DNA of 49,937 bases. It comes from JACRIM01 sp038042195. GTDB taxonomy: Bacteria; Planctomycetota; Phycisphaerae; UBA1845; UTPLA1. The stretch lies in NCBI GenBank assembly GCA_038042195.1, contig JBBTET010000045.1, positions 1 through 49,937 on the forward strand, written 5' to 3'. Position 1 is the first letter of the stretch; each line of letters opens with the position of its first letter. Position numbers and translations under genes: made by a program. The notes beneath the pieces are model-generated. The model saw nothing but the letters and a program-made list of their open reading frames with translations. It was not told the origin of the DNA and did no database searches. Shown here one piece after another: positions 18,401 to 27,156 of the stretch.

Positions 18401-18725
18401 CGAGGCGATCAAGATCAAGGGACTGGCGAAGTTGATCGGCATGAGGACCTGGGGCGGAGCCGTGGGCATGGAGCCGCATCAGCCGTTGGTGGATGAAGGG
18501 ATGATCTCGCCGCCGCAGTTCGCACCGTATGGCGTGCGGAGCGGGCAATGGTTGATTGAGGGCCACGGCGTCGATCCGGACATCGAGGTTCAGAACTTGC
18601 CGGGTGATGTGATTAAGGGTCGAGATGCACAACTGGAGACGACGATTGGGCACCTTATGGATTTGCTGGCGAAGGAGCCGAAGAAGATTCCACCGGTGCC
18701 GGCTTATCCGAAGCGAGCGAAATGA
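15426..18725 (+). CDS. secreted tricorn-type S41 protease
   Basis: 1099 aa from ATG 15426 with CAGGAG upstream; the signal peptide ends near residue 22 (SIAAAE). Two beta-propellers of PD40 blades (SPDGSQIAFTGNYDGGTDIYV, FPDGRSILFRS, SPDGKWIAF, SPDSKWILF) fill residues about 25-540. A Lys/Asp/Glu-rich linker spans about 545-572. The protease part follows: ELNAGHTYV gives His761, a PDZ region near 780-860, and DTGSNGEYF gives the nucleophile Ser986; GHGVDPD near the end is the usual Glu/Asp region. Tricorn proteases cleave oligopeptides; planctomycetes export large versions. An excellent family match. Confidence 0.93.
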   Translation: MFRRILASTSVVLSVCSIAAAESHLMRFADIHNDKIVFTYEGDLWLVSANGGDATRLTNDSGEEKYAKFSPDGSQIAFTGNYDGGTDIYVMEARGGSPRRLTYHPAVDNMLEWFPDGRSILFRSKRTYPDRADQIYKISVDGGMEERLPVDRAGLTAISPDGKSIAYNRISTEFRTWKRYQGGMAPCIWMGSLESGDFQKITDWVGTNSWPMWAADGIYFTSDREGGTLNICKYDTGSKQTTVLTHYKDYDVKYPSMGPGAIVYQYGESLYVFDLSTGKSRKIEVNIPTDLVKMRPWYVDATKDQGTFGLSPSGARLLLEARGEILNVAAEQGEPVNLTGTSESREKNAAWSPDGKWIAFISDKTGEEEIYIVNQTGEGDWKQLTKGNKGFRNQLAWSPDSKWILFSDKFMKLNMVDASSGQIATIDAADYDDGWERWGIQDYVWSPDSRWIAYTKMTENMNETIHLYSMESKKSRVVTTEWHTSWSPSFDPKGRYLYFLSNRTFNPTMGAVEQNHIYLNMCRPYVVTLKADAASPFAPKETLEKESTDKKDEKKDEKKDDKKESTEPVKTQVDLDGIERRIIPVEGVAAGNYFRIEATEDGFCFLKKDELEFNKYQVVTDLTSAKIDLYHYEIEAKPKDREAKKLVAGINNYHISADGKKLAYRSDSAHGVLSVGKEGKVGDGKIDLSKVKFKVDRQAEYTQMFNEAWRVQRDWFYDSGMHGVDWNSVGEMYRKFVPFCGNRSDLTYLIGEMIGELNAGHTYVSGGDDQAAPRKMAVGLLGVDFDTPAGASHHRIGHIVPRVDWDEAHRSPLAEPDCPIKDGDYLIAIDGEEVRATDNPYKFLENKSEKAVRISYNSRASKDGAKTYLAKTISSEGTIRYCEWVERNREAVTKASGGRIGYLHLPDMGEPGLIEFGRWYYPQHTKEAIIIDERYNGGGFVGDMMIDRLERQLWSVTQAREGKIVRNPEGVFFGHLAVMMNEDTGSNGEYFAEAIKIKGLAKLIGMRTWGGAVGMEPHQPLVDEGMISPPQFAPYGVRSGQWLIEGHGVDPDIEVQNLPGDVIKGRDAQLETTIGHLMDLLAKEPKKIPPVPAYPKRAK

Positions 18726-18732
18726 TCCGATG

Positions 18733-20748
18733 TCACGGGGCGGCGATGGGCTGTGTCGCTGGAGGATTTTGAGGTGATACGCCACTAAGTCGTCGTGACA
18801 GGGCGTCCACCGCGCGGCGGGCTGTTGCGTCATTGGGATCGAGCTTGGTGATTTCCATGTACTCTTTGAAGGCTTCGTTGCGGCGTCCCTGACGTTCCAG
18901 GGCGCGGGCGAGGTTGGCCCGTGCCTGGACGTAGGTCGGTCGCAGTCGCACGGCCTGCTGGAAGTTCTCAATCGCCTTGTCCATGTTGTTGGTGTTGGCG
19001 AGGAGAATGCCGAGGTTGTTGTGGGCTTCGGGATTGTTCGGTTTGTAGTAAATCGCTTGAGCGAAGTGCTCGGCAGATTCCTTGGCCTTCTGTTGCTGAG
19101 CGAGGATCGTCGCGAGGTTGTAATGAATGTCGGGCAGGGCCGGCTCCAGTTCCACGGCCTTCATCATCAATTCCACGGCCTTGTCGGGATTCTTCTGCAT
19201 CGCATAGATGTTTCCCAGGTTGCCATACGGCAGGCAATAGCCGGGATCGAGGCGGATCGCTTCTTCAAATTGGACGCGCGCGTCGTCGAGACGCCCCTTG
19301 GTCATGAGCGAGGTGCCGAGATTGTGTCGTGCGATGGGTAGATTCGGATCCAGTTCGACGGCCTTTTGTTGAAGCTCCATGGCTTCGTCGAGTTTGTCTT
19401 GATTTCGCAGGACGCCGGCGAGCAGGTCGTGGAGCATTCCAGATTTTGGGGCGTGAGCGAGCATGTGTCTGTGGAGGGTTTCACTATCTTTCCACGCGGG
19501 GTAATACTCGCGTGAATGAACCGAGGCCTGATATGCGAGGAGTAGTGCGGCCGCCACGAGCGCGGTGCGAGTCGCGTACTTCGTCGAGCCGCGAGATCGA
19601 CTCCACAAGGACGCCGCCCCTGCACAGGCGATCAGTAACATTCCCAGCATCGGGAGATAAGCATACTTGTCGGAACAGATGACCATCGTGAAGCCGATGA
19701 TCTGCATGACCGGCAAGAGGGCGAGGAAGAAGAAGAGCCAGCCGGCGGCCAGCGCCCGTGTCCACTTTAGCGAGACGATGAGCGTTGGAATGAGAATCGC
19801 AGTGCCGATGACGCCGTAGAGGATGTCGGTGTTCGAGAAGTCGAAGGGCTGTGGATAGGGATAGTGCGGTGTGAGGCTGGTTGGCCAGACGATCTTGCGA
19901 AGATAGAAGACGATGTTGTGGCACATGGTTAGCACACCAGTGATGACGACATGATCGCCTTGAAACCCCGCGCCGGCCGTGCGGGATTGAGAGATCAGCG
20001 TGATCGTCGCGAAGATGGCGGCGAGGGCGAAGAGCGGCATTTTCTGGATGACGCTGTCACGAGTGAATCGTCTGAGGGGCCAGTAATCGAGCACGAGCAT
20101 GAGCAACGGCAGCGGCACGGTCGTCGGCTTGGAAAGCATCGCCAACACATAGGCCACTCCGACGCCGAGGAGCCACCGCCCATCGCGCGTCTGGACGTTG
20201 CGGAGGTAGAAGACCAGCGACCAGAGGGCGAAAAATGTCGCCAGCAGCGTCTTGCGTTCGCCACTCCAGGGGATGCATTCGACCGTGAGCGGGTGGACGC
20301 CGAAGAGAAGACCGACGAGGACGGCGGGCACCGGTTGCGCGAAGAGTTGGTAAAGAATGAAGATGATGAGCAGCGTGTTGGCAACATGCAGGACGAGACT
20401 GGTTCGGTGGAAGGTGGCAAGGTCGTTGGGATTGCTCGATAAGGCGACGTCGAGCATGAGCGATGTCAGGCTCAGTGGCTGGTAGTAGCCTAGTACCGCC
20501 GTCGGGGTCAGGACTTCGCCAAAGAAGCGCGAGAGTGAGTCCCAACTCGGGTTGCGTACGAGTGGGTTGGAAATGACGTATTGCGAATCATCGAAGCAGA
20601 GGGCTTTTGCCGAGAGCGCGGGCCAGTGGGTCCATGCGACGGCGATGGCGACGGCCAGCATCAGCGCGACGAGCACGGCAATGTCTGCCTCGCGATTGCG
20701 GAGCGGTTGGCTCGTCTCGTGCGATGTAACGCCGGGTGTGTCGCTCAT
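18733..20748 (-). CDS. multi-spanning membrane protein with C-terminal TPR domain (TMTC-like)
   Basis: 671 aa. Residues about 25-415 hold roughly ten membrane segments and the GT-C-like signature: an acidic first loop ALCFDDSQYV, then GLLFGVHPLTVECIPWSGERKTLLATFF, and LDYWPLRRF. Residues about 430-650 are tandem TPRs (LDEAMELQQKAVELDPNLPIARHNLG, PDKAVELMMKAVELEPALPDIHYNLA, MDKAIENFQQAVRLRPTYVQARANLA). This matches bacterial TMTC/DUF1736-type proteins, suspected O-mannosyl or other polyprenyl-linked sugar transferases. The stop is 7 nt from the tricorn stop, convergent. Confidence 0.85.
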   Translation of the reverse strand: MSDTPGVTSHETSQPLRNREADIAVLVALMLAVAIAVAWTHWPALSAKALCFDDSQYVISNPLVRNPSWDSLSRFFGEVLTPTAVLGYYQPLSLTSLMLDVALSSNPNDLATFHRTSLVLHVANTLLIIFILYQLFAQPVPAVLVGLLFGVHPLTVECIPWSGERKTLLATFFALWSLVFYLRNVQTRDGRWLLGVGVAYVLAMLSKPTTVPLPLLMLVLDYWPLRRFTRDSVIQKMPLFALAAIFATITLISQSRTAGAGFQGDHVVITGVLTMCHNIVFYLRKIVWPTSLTPHYPYPQPFDFSNTDILYGVIGTAILIPTLIVSLKWTRALAAGWLFFFLALLPVMQIIGFTMVICSDKYAYLPMLGMLLIACAGAASLWSRSRGSTKYATRTALVAAALLLAYQASVHSREYYPAWKDSETLHRHMLAHAPKSGMLHDLLAGVLRNQDKLDEAMELQQKAVELDPNLPIARHNLGTSLMTKGRLDDARVQFEEAIRLDPGYCLPYGNLGNIYAMQKNPDKAVELMMKAVELEPALPDIHYNLATILAQQQKAKESAEHFAQAIYYKPNNPEAHNNLGILLANTNNMDKAIENFQQAVRLRPTYVQARANLARALERQGRRNEAFKEYMEITKLDPNDATARRAVDALSRRLSGVSPQNPPATQPIAAP

Positions 20749-20894
20749 TAGCGCATTCTAGTGCGAGGGGTGGCACGGTCCAAGCGAGTGGAATCCGCCG
20801 CAAGAGTTGCTGTCGTTTGTGATCCGTCGACACGCGGGGATTGGTCTGTTATATCTGCCGTCGGTCGCGGCATTCGTCGCGCCGAAGGAATCCC

Positions 20895-21962
20895 ATGCCG
20901 CGTGCCGCTTCACCAATGAAGACACTTTCCTATCGCCAGGCTGGCGTGGACATCACGGCCAACGACCGCATGGTGGACAAGATTGGCCACGCGCTGAAGC
21001 GCACCTACGACCCGCGCGTGCTCTCACGGCACAATGCCTTCGCGGGTTTGATGCGGCTGGATTTTGCCGAGCCGTTGCTGCGCCGGAATTACAGAGACCC
21101 GGTGTTGGTTGCGGGGGCCGATGGGGTTGGGAGCAAATTGCTGCTGGGCATCGAGTATGATCGGGTCAACGATCTGGGCATCGACCTCGTGGCCATGAAT
21201 GTAAATGACATCTTGACATGCGGGGCCGAGCCGCTTTTTTTTCTGGATTACATTGCCTGCCACAAGCTCGAACCGAATCGGATTGCTGAGATGGTCGAAG
21301 GTATCTCGCGCGGTTGCAATCTCGCGGGCTGCGCGTTGCTCGGCGGTGAGACGGCGGAGATGCCAGACTTGTATGAGAAGGGCCACTTCGATCTCGCCGG
21401 GTTTTGCGTCGGTGTGGTGGAGCGGCGGAAGATCATCGACGGCCGCGATATTGAGCCGGGCGACGAGGTGCTGGGCCTCGCGTCAAGCGGGATTCACTCG
21501 AACGGCTACGCGCTGGCCCGCAAGGCACTGGCTAGCCTGCCGAAGAAACCGCGGGTTGATCTGGGCGAGCCGTTGGTCGATGCCGTACTACGTCCGACGC
21601 GGATTTATGCGAAGAGCATTCAGGCCTTACTTAAGCGATATCGTCAGAAGCGAATTGTGCGTGCCATGGCTCACATCACCGGCGGCGGTCTGGAGGGCAA
21701 CGTGCCGCGTGTGGTTCCGAAAAACTGCGACGTGCATGTGGTCCGAAAGTCGTGGCCCGTCCCTCCGATCTTTCGACTCATCCAAAGCGCGGGGGTTGCC
21801 AGTGCCGAGATGTATCGGGTCTTCAACATGGGCATCGGATATGTGCTGGTCGTGCGGCGGACCTTTGCGGAGAGCGTCACCGACTTTCTGGAAAAACAGG
21901 GCGAGACGGTGTATAGAATCGGGACGATTCGTCGTGGGAGTGGGAATCTGGTCTGGCGTTGA
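20895..21962 (+). CDS. purM: phosphoribosylformylglycinamidine cyclo-ligase (AIR synthase)
   Basis: 355 aa from ATG 20895 (GAAGGA upstream; ATG 20919 possible). Converts FGAM plus ATP to AIR in purine synthesis. Family motifs: YRQAGVDITANDRMVDKI, VLVAGADGVGSKL (ATP/FGAM site), DLVAMNVNDILTCGAEPLFFLDY, GCALLGGETAEMPD, LGLASSGIHSNGYALARK, HITGGGLEGNVPRV and FNMGIGYVLVV. Length is normal. It is followed 33 nt later by lysC, likely in the same transcript although the pathways are unrelated. Confidence 0.96.
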   Translation: MPRAASPMKTLSYRQAGVDITANDRMVDKIGHALKRTYDPRVLSRHNAFAGLMRLDFAEPLLRRNYRDPVLVAGADGVGSKLLLGIEYDRVNDLGIDLVAMNVNDILTCGAEPLFFLDYIACHKLEPNRIAEMVEGISRGCNLAGCALLGGETAEMPDLYEKGHFDLAGFCVGVVERRKIIDGRDIEPGDEVLGLASSGIHSNGYALARKALASLPKKPRVDLGEPLVDAVLRPTRIYAKSIQALLKRYRQKRIVRAMAHITGGGLEGNVPRVVPKNCDVHVVRKSWPVPPIFRLIQSAGVASAEMYRVFNMGIGYVLVVRRTFAESVTDFLEKQGETVYRIGTIRRGSGNLVWR

Positions 21963-21995
21963 AGGAGTCCGTCGGTAGTTAGCGTGGAAATAATC

Positions 21996-23234
21996 ATGGG
22001 GTTGATCGTACAAAAGTTCGGCGGCACCAGCCTGGCCAATGCGGAACTGTTTCACCGCGCGGCGAGCCGCTGCATCCGCGCCAAGCTGGAAGGCAACAAC
22101 GTCGTCGTCGTCGTCTCGGCCATGGGCCAGCACACCGACGAGTTGGTGGACCTCGCCTATCAAATCACCGACCGACCCAGCCGTCGAGAGATGGATCAGC
22201 TCCTCTCCACCGGCGAACAGGTCTCCATCGCCCTCATGGCCATGGCGATTCACCACGCCGGCCACGATGCGATAAGCCTCACCGGTGGACAAGTCGGCCT
22301 TCGCACTGACAAGTCGTTCGGCCGGGCGAGGATTCGGGACATCACCGAACGGCAGCGCATCCTGGATCACCTGAACAAAGGCGCGATTGTTATCGTTGCC
22401 GGTTTTCAGGGCGTCGATGAGGCGTTGAACATCACGACGCTAGGGCGCGGCGGATCGGATACTACGGCCGTGGCGTTGGCGGCGTCGCTCGGGGCCGATG
22501 TGTGCGAAATCTACACCGACGTGGACGGCATTTATTCCGCCGATCCGCGCGTCGTGCCTGAGGCGCGGCAGCTTCAATACATCTTCTATGATGAGATGCT
22601 CGAACTGGCGTCGCTCGGGGCGCAGGTCATGCACTCGCGGAGCATCGAGCTGGGCAAGAATTACGGCGTGACCATGCACGTCCGCAGCAGCTTCTCCGAG
22701 CGGAAAGGGACGGACATCGTGAAGGAATCCTCCGATCTTCAGCAAGTCATCGTGCGCGGGGCCGCCTTGAAAAAGGGCCTGGCGCGGGTCGAGTTGGTCG
22801 GCGCGCCGAACCGGCCCGGCATCGCCAGTGAGATTTTTCGTCGCGTGGCCGAGCATGGCGTGATCGTCGATGACATTATTCAGGTGATCCACAAGGGCGC
22901 GACGACGGCCGACATCTCGTTCACCGTTGATAAGGCTGACGTGGATGCGATCCGGGCCTTGCATGCCGAGTTTGCTCGTGATATGGCGGGGATGAACATG
23001 GAGGTCCGCGACAATCTGGCCAAGGTGTCGGTGGTCGGCGTGGGCATGCGCACGCACACCGGCGTCGCTGGGCGAATGTTCGAGGCCCTGCACCGGGCCA
23101 ATGTGAACATCGAAAACATCAGCACGAGCGAGATCGTAATCAGTTGCGTGGTCAGCGCCGATGACGGGGACAAGGCCCTGCGCGCGGTGCATACGGCGTT
23201 TGAGTTGGACATCTCCCCCGCCGGCGCGGCTTGA
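21996..23234 (+). CDS. lysC: aspartate kinase
   Basis: 412 aa from ATG 21996 (GTG 21984 is an alternative). Phosphorylates aspartate, the first step to lysine/DAP, threonine and methionine. Catalytic motifs are VQKFGGTSLAN at the N-terminus, STGEQVSIALMA, TLGRGGSDTTAVALA and EIYTDVDGIYSADPR. Two ACT regulatory domains occupy about 265-405 (LVGAPNRPGIASEIFRRVAEHG; VVGVGMRTHTGVAGRMFEAL, NIENISTSEIVIS), the lysine/threonine-sensing arrangement of monofunctional class enzymes. lysA lies 2.6 kb downstream, separated by unrelated genes. Confidence 0.96.
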   Translation: MGLIVQKFGGTSLANAELFHRAASRCIRAKLEGNNVVVVVSAMGQHTDELVDLAYQITDRPSRREMDQLLSTGEQVSIALMAMAIHHAGHDAISLTGGQVGLRTDKSFGRARIRDITERQRILDHLNKGAIVIVAGFQGVDEALNITTLGRGGSDTTAVALAASLGADVCEIYTDVDGIYSADPRVVPEARQLQYIFYDEMLELASLGAQVMHSRSIELGKNYGVTMHVRSSFSERKGTDIVKESSDLQQVIVRGAALKKGLARVELVGAPNRPGIASEIFRRVAEHGVIVDDIIQVIHKGATTADISFTVDKADVDAIRALHAEFARDMAGMNMEVRDNLAKVSVVGVGMRTHTGVAGRMFEALHRANVNIENISTSEIVISCVVSADDGDKALRAVHTAFELDISPAGAA

Positions 23235-23313
23235 ATTAGAGCCGTGTCGAAGATCCGCCGTGGCGGAACCGTCAGGGAGTGTTGAGTGATGCTCGCAGAC
23301 CGGGTCATCTTTC

Positions 23314-23907
23314 ATGTCGAGTAAACCTCGCCGTATTCTCACGGCTATATTTGTCTTGTTCTTATCAGGCCTATCCGTTCTCGATCATGCCGGTGCGTTC
23401 GGCCATCGCGGCGTGGATCGAGATCGCTACACCGACGTCGAGGCGGTCGTGACTCACGCAGCCGATGGCGGCACGTTTGATGTGGACATTCCCGACGGAA
23501 CCAGGGAGGTGACACGCATCCGGCAGTGGGGTGTCGAATGCCCGGAGATCGCGCACGGCACCAGCGAAGCCGATGCGTGGTTCGTGCGCAATGCAGCGGA
23601 GTACATTCGTTCGCAGGTGGTGGGCCAGCGCGTGCGACTCGTCCTAGAACCGTATCGACCATCGCGCGATAAGTACGGGCGATTGTTGGCGTATGTCTAT
23701 CTCGTGGAGAGCGCCGAGATGCTGAACGAGACCCTTCTGGATCGCGGGCTGGCCTACGCCGATCAGCGATTCGAGCATGTGATGAAGTTTTCGTTCGAGC
23801 AACGCGAGAAGCGCGCGGCGAAGACCGGCGTGGGATTGTGGAAGGGCATCACGCCGGACCAGATGCCGGAGTGGCGGCAGCGCATGGATGCGGAGCAGGC
23901 GAGGTGA
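23314..23907 (+). CDS. secreted staphylococcal-nuclease-fold protein, altered Ca site
   Basis: 197 aa with an N-terminal signal/anchor (about 8-28). SNase/thermonuclease fold: AADGGTFDV, RIRQWGVECPE, RDKYGRLLAYVYL, LLDRGLAYADQRF and KTGVGLWKGI. Catalytic Arg (Arg70 and the Arg of KYGR) and Glu78 are present. The calcium-binding pair differs: the classic DGDT is DGGT here (Gly53 for the second Asp) and the D of the usual DAPE is Glu75. Activity may be reduced, altered or metal-independent. The start is uncertain, as no strong RBS precedes ATG 23314. Confidence 0.85.
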   Translation: MSSKPRRILTAIFVLFLSGLSVLDHAGAFGHRGVDRDRYTDVEAVVTHAADGGTFDVDIPDGTREVTRIRQWGVECPEIAHGTSEADAWFVRNAAEYIRSQVVGQRVRLVLEPYRPSRDKYGRLLAYVYLVESAEMLNETLLDRGLAYADQRFEHVMKFSFEQREKRAAKTGVGLWKGITPDQMPEWRQRMDAEQAR

Positions 23908-23952
23908 GCGCGGCGGCGGGCTTGAAAGCAGTGCATCACATTGACTTTGTGG

Positions 23953-24672
23953 TTACGCCCTGGGGGCCATGTCGAAGATCACGAAGTAGTACCCGTCCAT
24001 CAATAGATGCAACGGGATGCCGAGGATGTCGGTGACCCACGCAAGCATGTATAGAAACGGAATCATGGCTTGTGGCACATTCCACAGAATCAGCATTAAC
24101 ACCATCAGGCAGCCGAAGCCGACCTGCGGCTGACGGAGCTTCCACCTGGTCTCGTGGTCCAGTTTGTGTTCAATGATGCCGAAGCCGTCGAGCGGCGGGA
24201 CGGGGATGAGGTTGAACAAAACGCCGTACATGTTGAGCGTGGCCATCGCGCCGAGGAAATGGACCCATGTTGGCTGAACGTCGGCAAATGGATTCACGAG
24301 GCCGACCTTTGGATGCAGCGGGATGCACATCAACAGAAAAATGATGAAATTGCTTGCCGGCCCTGCAGCTGAGACATACGACCCCCATTTTTCGCTCTTG
24401 AGTCGACTGCGGTCGATCATGACCGACGCACCGGGGAGCGGAAAGCCGCCGAGGAGGAGTACGACGGCGGGGATGAGCAGCGTGTTGATCGGATCGATGA
24501 ATCGCGTTGGGTCGAGGGTGAGGAGACCGCGATGCTTGACGGTGTCGTCGCCGCCCCAGTAGCCGACAAGGGCGTGGGCAAACTCGTGAACGGTGACGCA
24601 GAGGATCCAACAGAGCAGGGCCGCGAACATGAGGGGGGTGAAGCGGCTTGAAAATGCGGCGAGGGTCAGCAT
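23953..24672 (-). CDS. site-2 protease (M50) family zinc metalloprotease
   Basis: 239 aa from ATG 24672; the frame is open further up but only a TTG lies there. Multi-pass membrane protease of the short M50 class: HEFAH (zinc HExxH) in the first third, then YWGGDDTVKHRGLLTLDP, SAAGPASNFIIF, and NLIPVPPLDGFGII (zinc Asp motif NxxPxPPLDG). This fits the Rip1/YwhC-like group without a PDZ insertion. It might clip a membrane-bound regulator; no anti-sigma partner is adjacent. Confidence 0.88.
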   Translation of the reverse strand: MLTLAAFSSRFTPLMFAALLCWILCVTVHEFAHALVGYWGGDDTVKHRGLLTLDPTRFIDPINTLLIPAVVLLLGGFPLPGASVMIDRSRLKSEKWGSYVSAAGPASNFIIFLLMCIPLHPKVGLVNPFADVQPTWVHFLGAMATLNMYGVLFNLIPVPPLDGFGIIEHKLDHETRWKLRQPQVGFGCLMVLMLILWNVPQAMIPFLYMLAWVTDILGIPLHLLMDGYYFVIFDMAPRA

Positions 24673-24843
24673 GGGGGTCTTATAGCAGAAACACGGCCAA
24701 GCCAGCGTTTGCAATATAAACGACAGATTTCTTGTCAAACTCGATCCAGTCCGGCCTATGGATTGTGGTCGAGGCCCCTGGGATCAGCCGTCGGGAGTAT
24801 TTCTTGATTGCGAAAACCATGCCCGGCCCTTCGGAGAATGCAA

Positions 24844-25809
24844 ATGCGAGCCATTTTGTTGAAAACCGTTCTCCTTGGTTTCACATTGATCGTCCTAACC
24901 GGGGCGCAGTCGGACTGTGCCAACACCGGTGTACCCGGCGGAATGCAGGGCACGCCGAACAACCAGGACGACACTGTGGGTGGGAAGATCATTGCCTGGG
25001 GGCAGAGCACTGTCGGCCAGTTGTCGGTTGAATCTCCCAACCCCGGATACAAGGCCATCGGCTGCGGCGAGTTTCACGGCATGGGCATCCGGGAGAGCGG
25101 GAAGGTGAAGGGCTGGGGCTTTAATCAATCCAGTCAGACCGAGCCATTGCCCGCGGACAACAGCAATTTTATCGCGGTGGCAGGAAGTCACGATCACAGC
25201 ATTGGATTGAGATCCGACGGAACGGTCTTTGCGTGGGGGGATAATTCGCCTACGTTGACGGCTCCGCCGATTCCGAATGAGAACTTCACAGCCATCGCTG
25301 CGTGTTTCTCACATAACCTGGGCCTGAAGAGCGACGGCTCTATCGTGGGCTGGGGATTTAATACCAGCGGACAGTTGGACGTGCCCGCGCCGAACAGCGG
25401 ATTCGTCGCCGTTGCCTGTGCGCTGAGGTATAGCGTCGGACTTAAATCCGATGGCTCCATCGTGGTCTGGGGCGATACGGCCGATGGGCGTGACATGATC
25501 CCCGCACCGAACAGCGGCTTCACGGCGATCTCGACCGAATCGTCTCATATTCTCGCGTTACGCTCCGACGGCTCAATCGCCGCATGGGGCGGGATCAATT
25601 CATTTGGACAACTGGATGTCCCGACACCGAATAGCGGCTTCATCGCCGTGGCCGCGGGATCAACGCACAGCGCCGGGTTGAAGTCCGACGGCTCGGTTGT
25701 CGTTTGGGGAGACAATCAGTTCGGCCAGCATGATGTGCCCCCGCCGAACTCGGGATTTGTCGCCATTGCGGCCGGTAACTTCTTCACGATGGGATTGAAG
25801 GCACCGTGA
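24844..25809 (+). CDS. secreted RCC1-like seven-bladed propeller protein
   Basis: 321 aa from ATG 24844 (CGGAG 24832-24836 upstream). The N-terminus is a signal peptide near VLTGAQSDC; the Cys does not sit in a classical lipobox. Seven imperfect repeats of about 45 residues follow, each with a core like GLKSDGSIVVWGD and NSGFVAVAAG, the RCC1/BLIP-II pattern (II.WG, VKGWG, VFAWG, IVGWG, IVVWG, IAAWG, VVVWG). Seven blades make a closed propeller, probably extracellular and protein- or ligand-binding. No enzymatic motif is visible. Confidence 0.88.
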   Translation: MRAILLKTVLLGFTLIVLTGAQSDCANTGVPGGMQGTPNNQDDTVGGKIIAWGQSTVGQLSVESPNPGYKAIGCGEFHGMGIRESGKVKGWGFNQSSQTEPLPADNSNFIAVAGSHDHSIGLRSDGTVFAWGDNSPTLTAPPIPNENFTAIAACFSHNLGLKSDGSIVGWGFNTSGQLDVPAPNSGFVAVACALRYSVGLKSDGSIVVWGDTADGRDMIPAPNSGFTAISTESSHILALRSDGSIAAWGGINSFGQLDVPTPNSGFIAVAAGSTHSAGLKSDGSVVVWGDNQFGQHDVPPPNSGFVAIAAGNFFTMGLKAP

Positions 25810-25854
25810 CGATGCGAAAGCTTAGCGCACTTTGCGGTATGCTAGTCGCCTGTT

Positions 25855-27156
25855 ATGGACCACTTTGCCTACCGAAGCGGTGAATTGTATTGCGAGGATG
25901 TGCCGGTCGCGCGGATTGTCGAGTCAGTCGGCACTCCGGCGTACATCTATTCTTCCGCGACGTTGCTGCATCATTACGACGCCGTGGCGACGGCGTTCGC
26001 AGCATTACGACCGATCATTTGCTATTCCATCAAAAGCTGCCCGAATCTACACATCTGTCGGTTACTCAAGGATCGCGGGGCAGGGTTTGACGTGGTCTCG
26101 GGCGGGGAACTGTTGCGCGCCCTGCGAGCAAGTGGCGATCCTGCGAAGATCGTTTTCGCCGGCGTGGGCAAGACCGACGACGAAATCAACCTCGCCCTCG
26201 ACTCGAAGATCGGCTGGTTCAACATCGAGTCGGAGGCGGAGTTGGCGAACCTCATCGAGATCGCCGGGCGGCGCGGGGTCGTCGCGCGGGCAGCGCTTCG
26301 TGTGAACCCCGACGTGGACCCGAAGACGCATCGCTACACCAGCACGGGCAAGAAGGAGTCGAAGTTCGGCGTCGATCTGGAGCGGGCGCGGCGCGTGTTT
26401 CAGGAATACGGTCGGCATGGGTCGGTGCGGCTGTGCGGCATTCACCTGCACATCGGTTCGCCGGTGAACACGGTCGAGCCCTACGTCTCGGCGATTCGCA
26501 AGACGCTGACGCTGATCGACGAGCTTCGGTCGGATGGGTTCGCCATCGACACGCTGGATATCGGCGGCGGATTCGGCGCGCATTACAAGTCGAGCGAGGC
26601 ACCACCGGCGGTTGCGTATGCTGAGGCGATTGTGCCGTTGCTGACGGATCGCGTCGGCGGGGCGAATCCGCTCTCGATCATCATGGAGCCGGGGCGGTCC
26701 ATCGCGGCCAACGCGGGCATCCTCGTGGCGCGGACGCTGTATCTGAAGAAATCCGGCGAGCGGGATTTCCTGATCGTCGATGCGGGAATGAACGACCTGA
26801 TTCGCCCCGCACTTTATGAGGCGTATCACTTCGTCTGGCCCGTGCGCCCGGCGACGGGCTTCGTGCCGGCCGAGCGCGGCGAATCGACGACGACGATGCC
26901 GGGCTGCCTGCCGATGGACGTGGTCGGGCCGGTCTGCGAGAGCGGGGACTTTCTGGCGAAGGATCGGATGCTGCCGCCGATGCAGCGCGGAGACTTGGTC
27001 GCAGTGTTCACGGCGGGGGCGTATGGCATGGCGATGGCCAGCCATTACAACAGCCGCCCGAACCCGCCGGAGGTGCTGGTGGAGGGCGGGGCGTTTCGGG
27101 TGATCCGGCGGCGGGAGGGGTATGAGGAAATGATGGCGGGGGAAAGCGTCACCTAG
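25855..27156 (+). CDS. lysA: diaminopimelate decarboxylase
   Basis: 433 aa. PLP-dependent last step of lysine synthesis, converting meso-DAP to L-lysine. PLP lysine Lys60 lies in ICYSIKSCPN; other family motifs are GAGFDVVSGGEL, RVNPDVDP, SKFGVDLE, GIHLHIGSP, DIGGGFG (phosphate loop), IIMEPGRSI, VGPVCESGD (second-subunit Cys) and GAYGMAMASHYNSRP. Length is normal. It runs tail-to-tail with the O-antigen ligase gene, overlapping it by 8 nt. Confidence 0.96.
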   Translation: MDHFAYRSGELYCEDVPVARIVESVGTPAYIYSSATLLHHYDAVATAFAALRPIICYSIKSCPNLHICRLLKDRGAGFDVVSGGELLRALRASGDPAKIVFAGVGKTDDEINLALDSKIGWFNIESEAELANLIEIAGRRGVVARAALRVNPDVDPKTHRYTSTGKKESKFGVDLERARRVFQEYGRHGSVRLCGIHLHIGSPVNTVEPYVSAIRKTLTLIDELRSDGFAIDTLDIGGGFGAHYKSSEAPPAVAYAEAIVPLLTDRVGGANPLSIIMEPGRSIAANAGILVARTLYLKKSGERDFLIVDAGMNDLIRPALYEAYHFVWPVRPATGFVPAERGESTTTMPGCLPMDVVGPVCESGDFLAKDRMLPPMQRGDLVAVFTAGAYGMAMASHYNSRPNPPEVLVEGGAFRVIRRREGYEEMMAGESVT

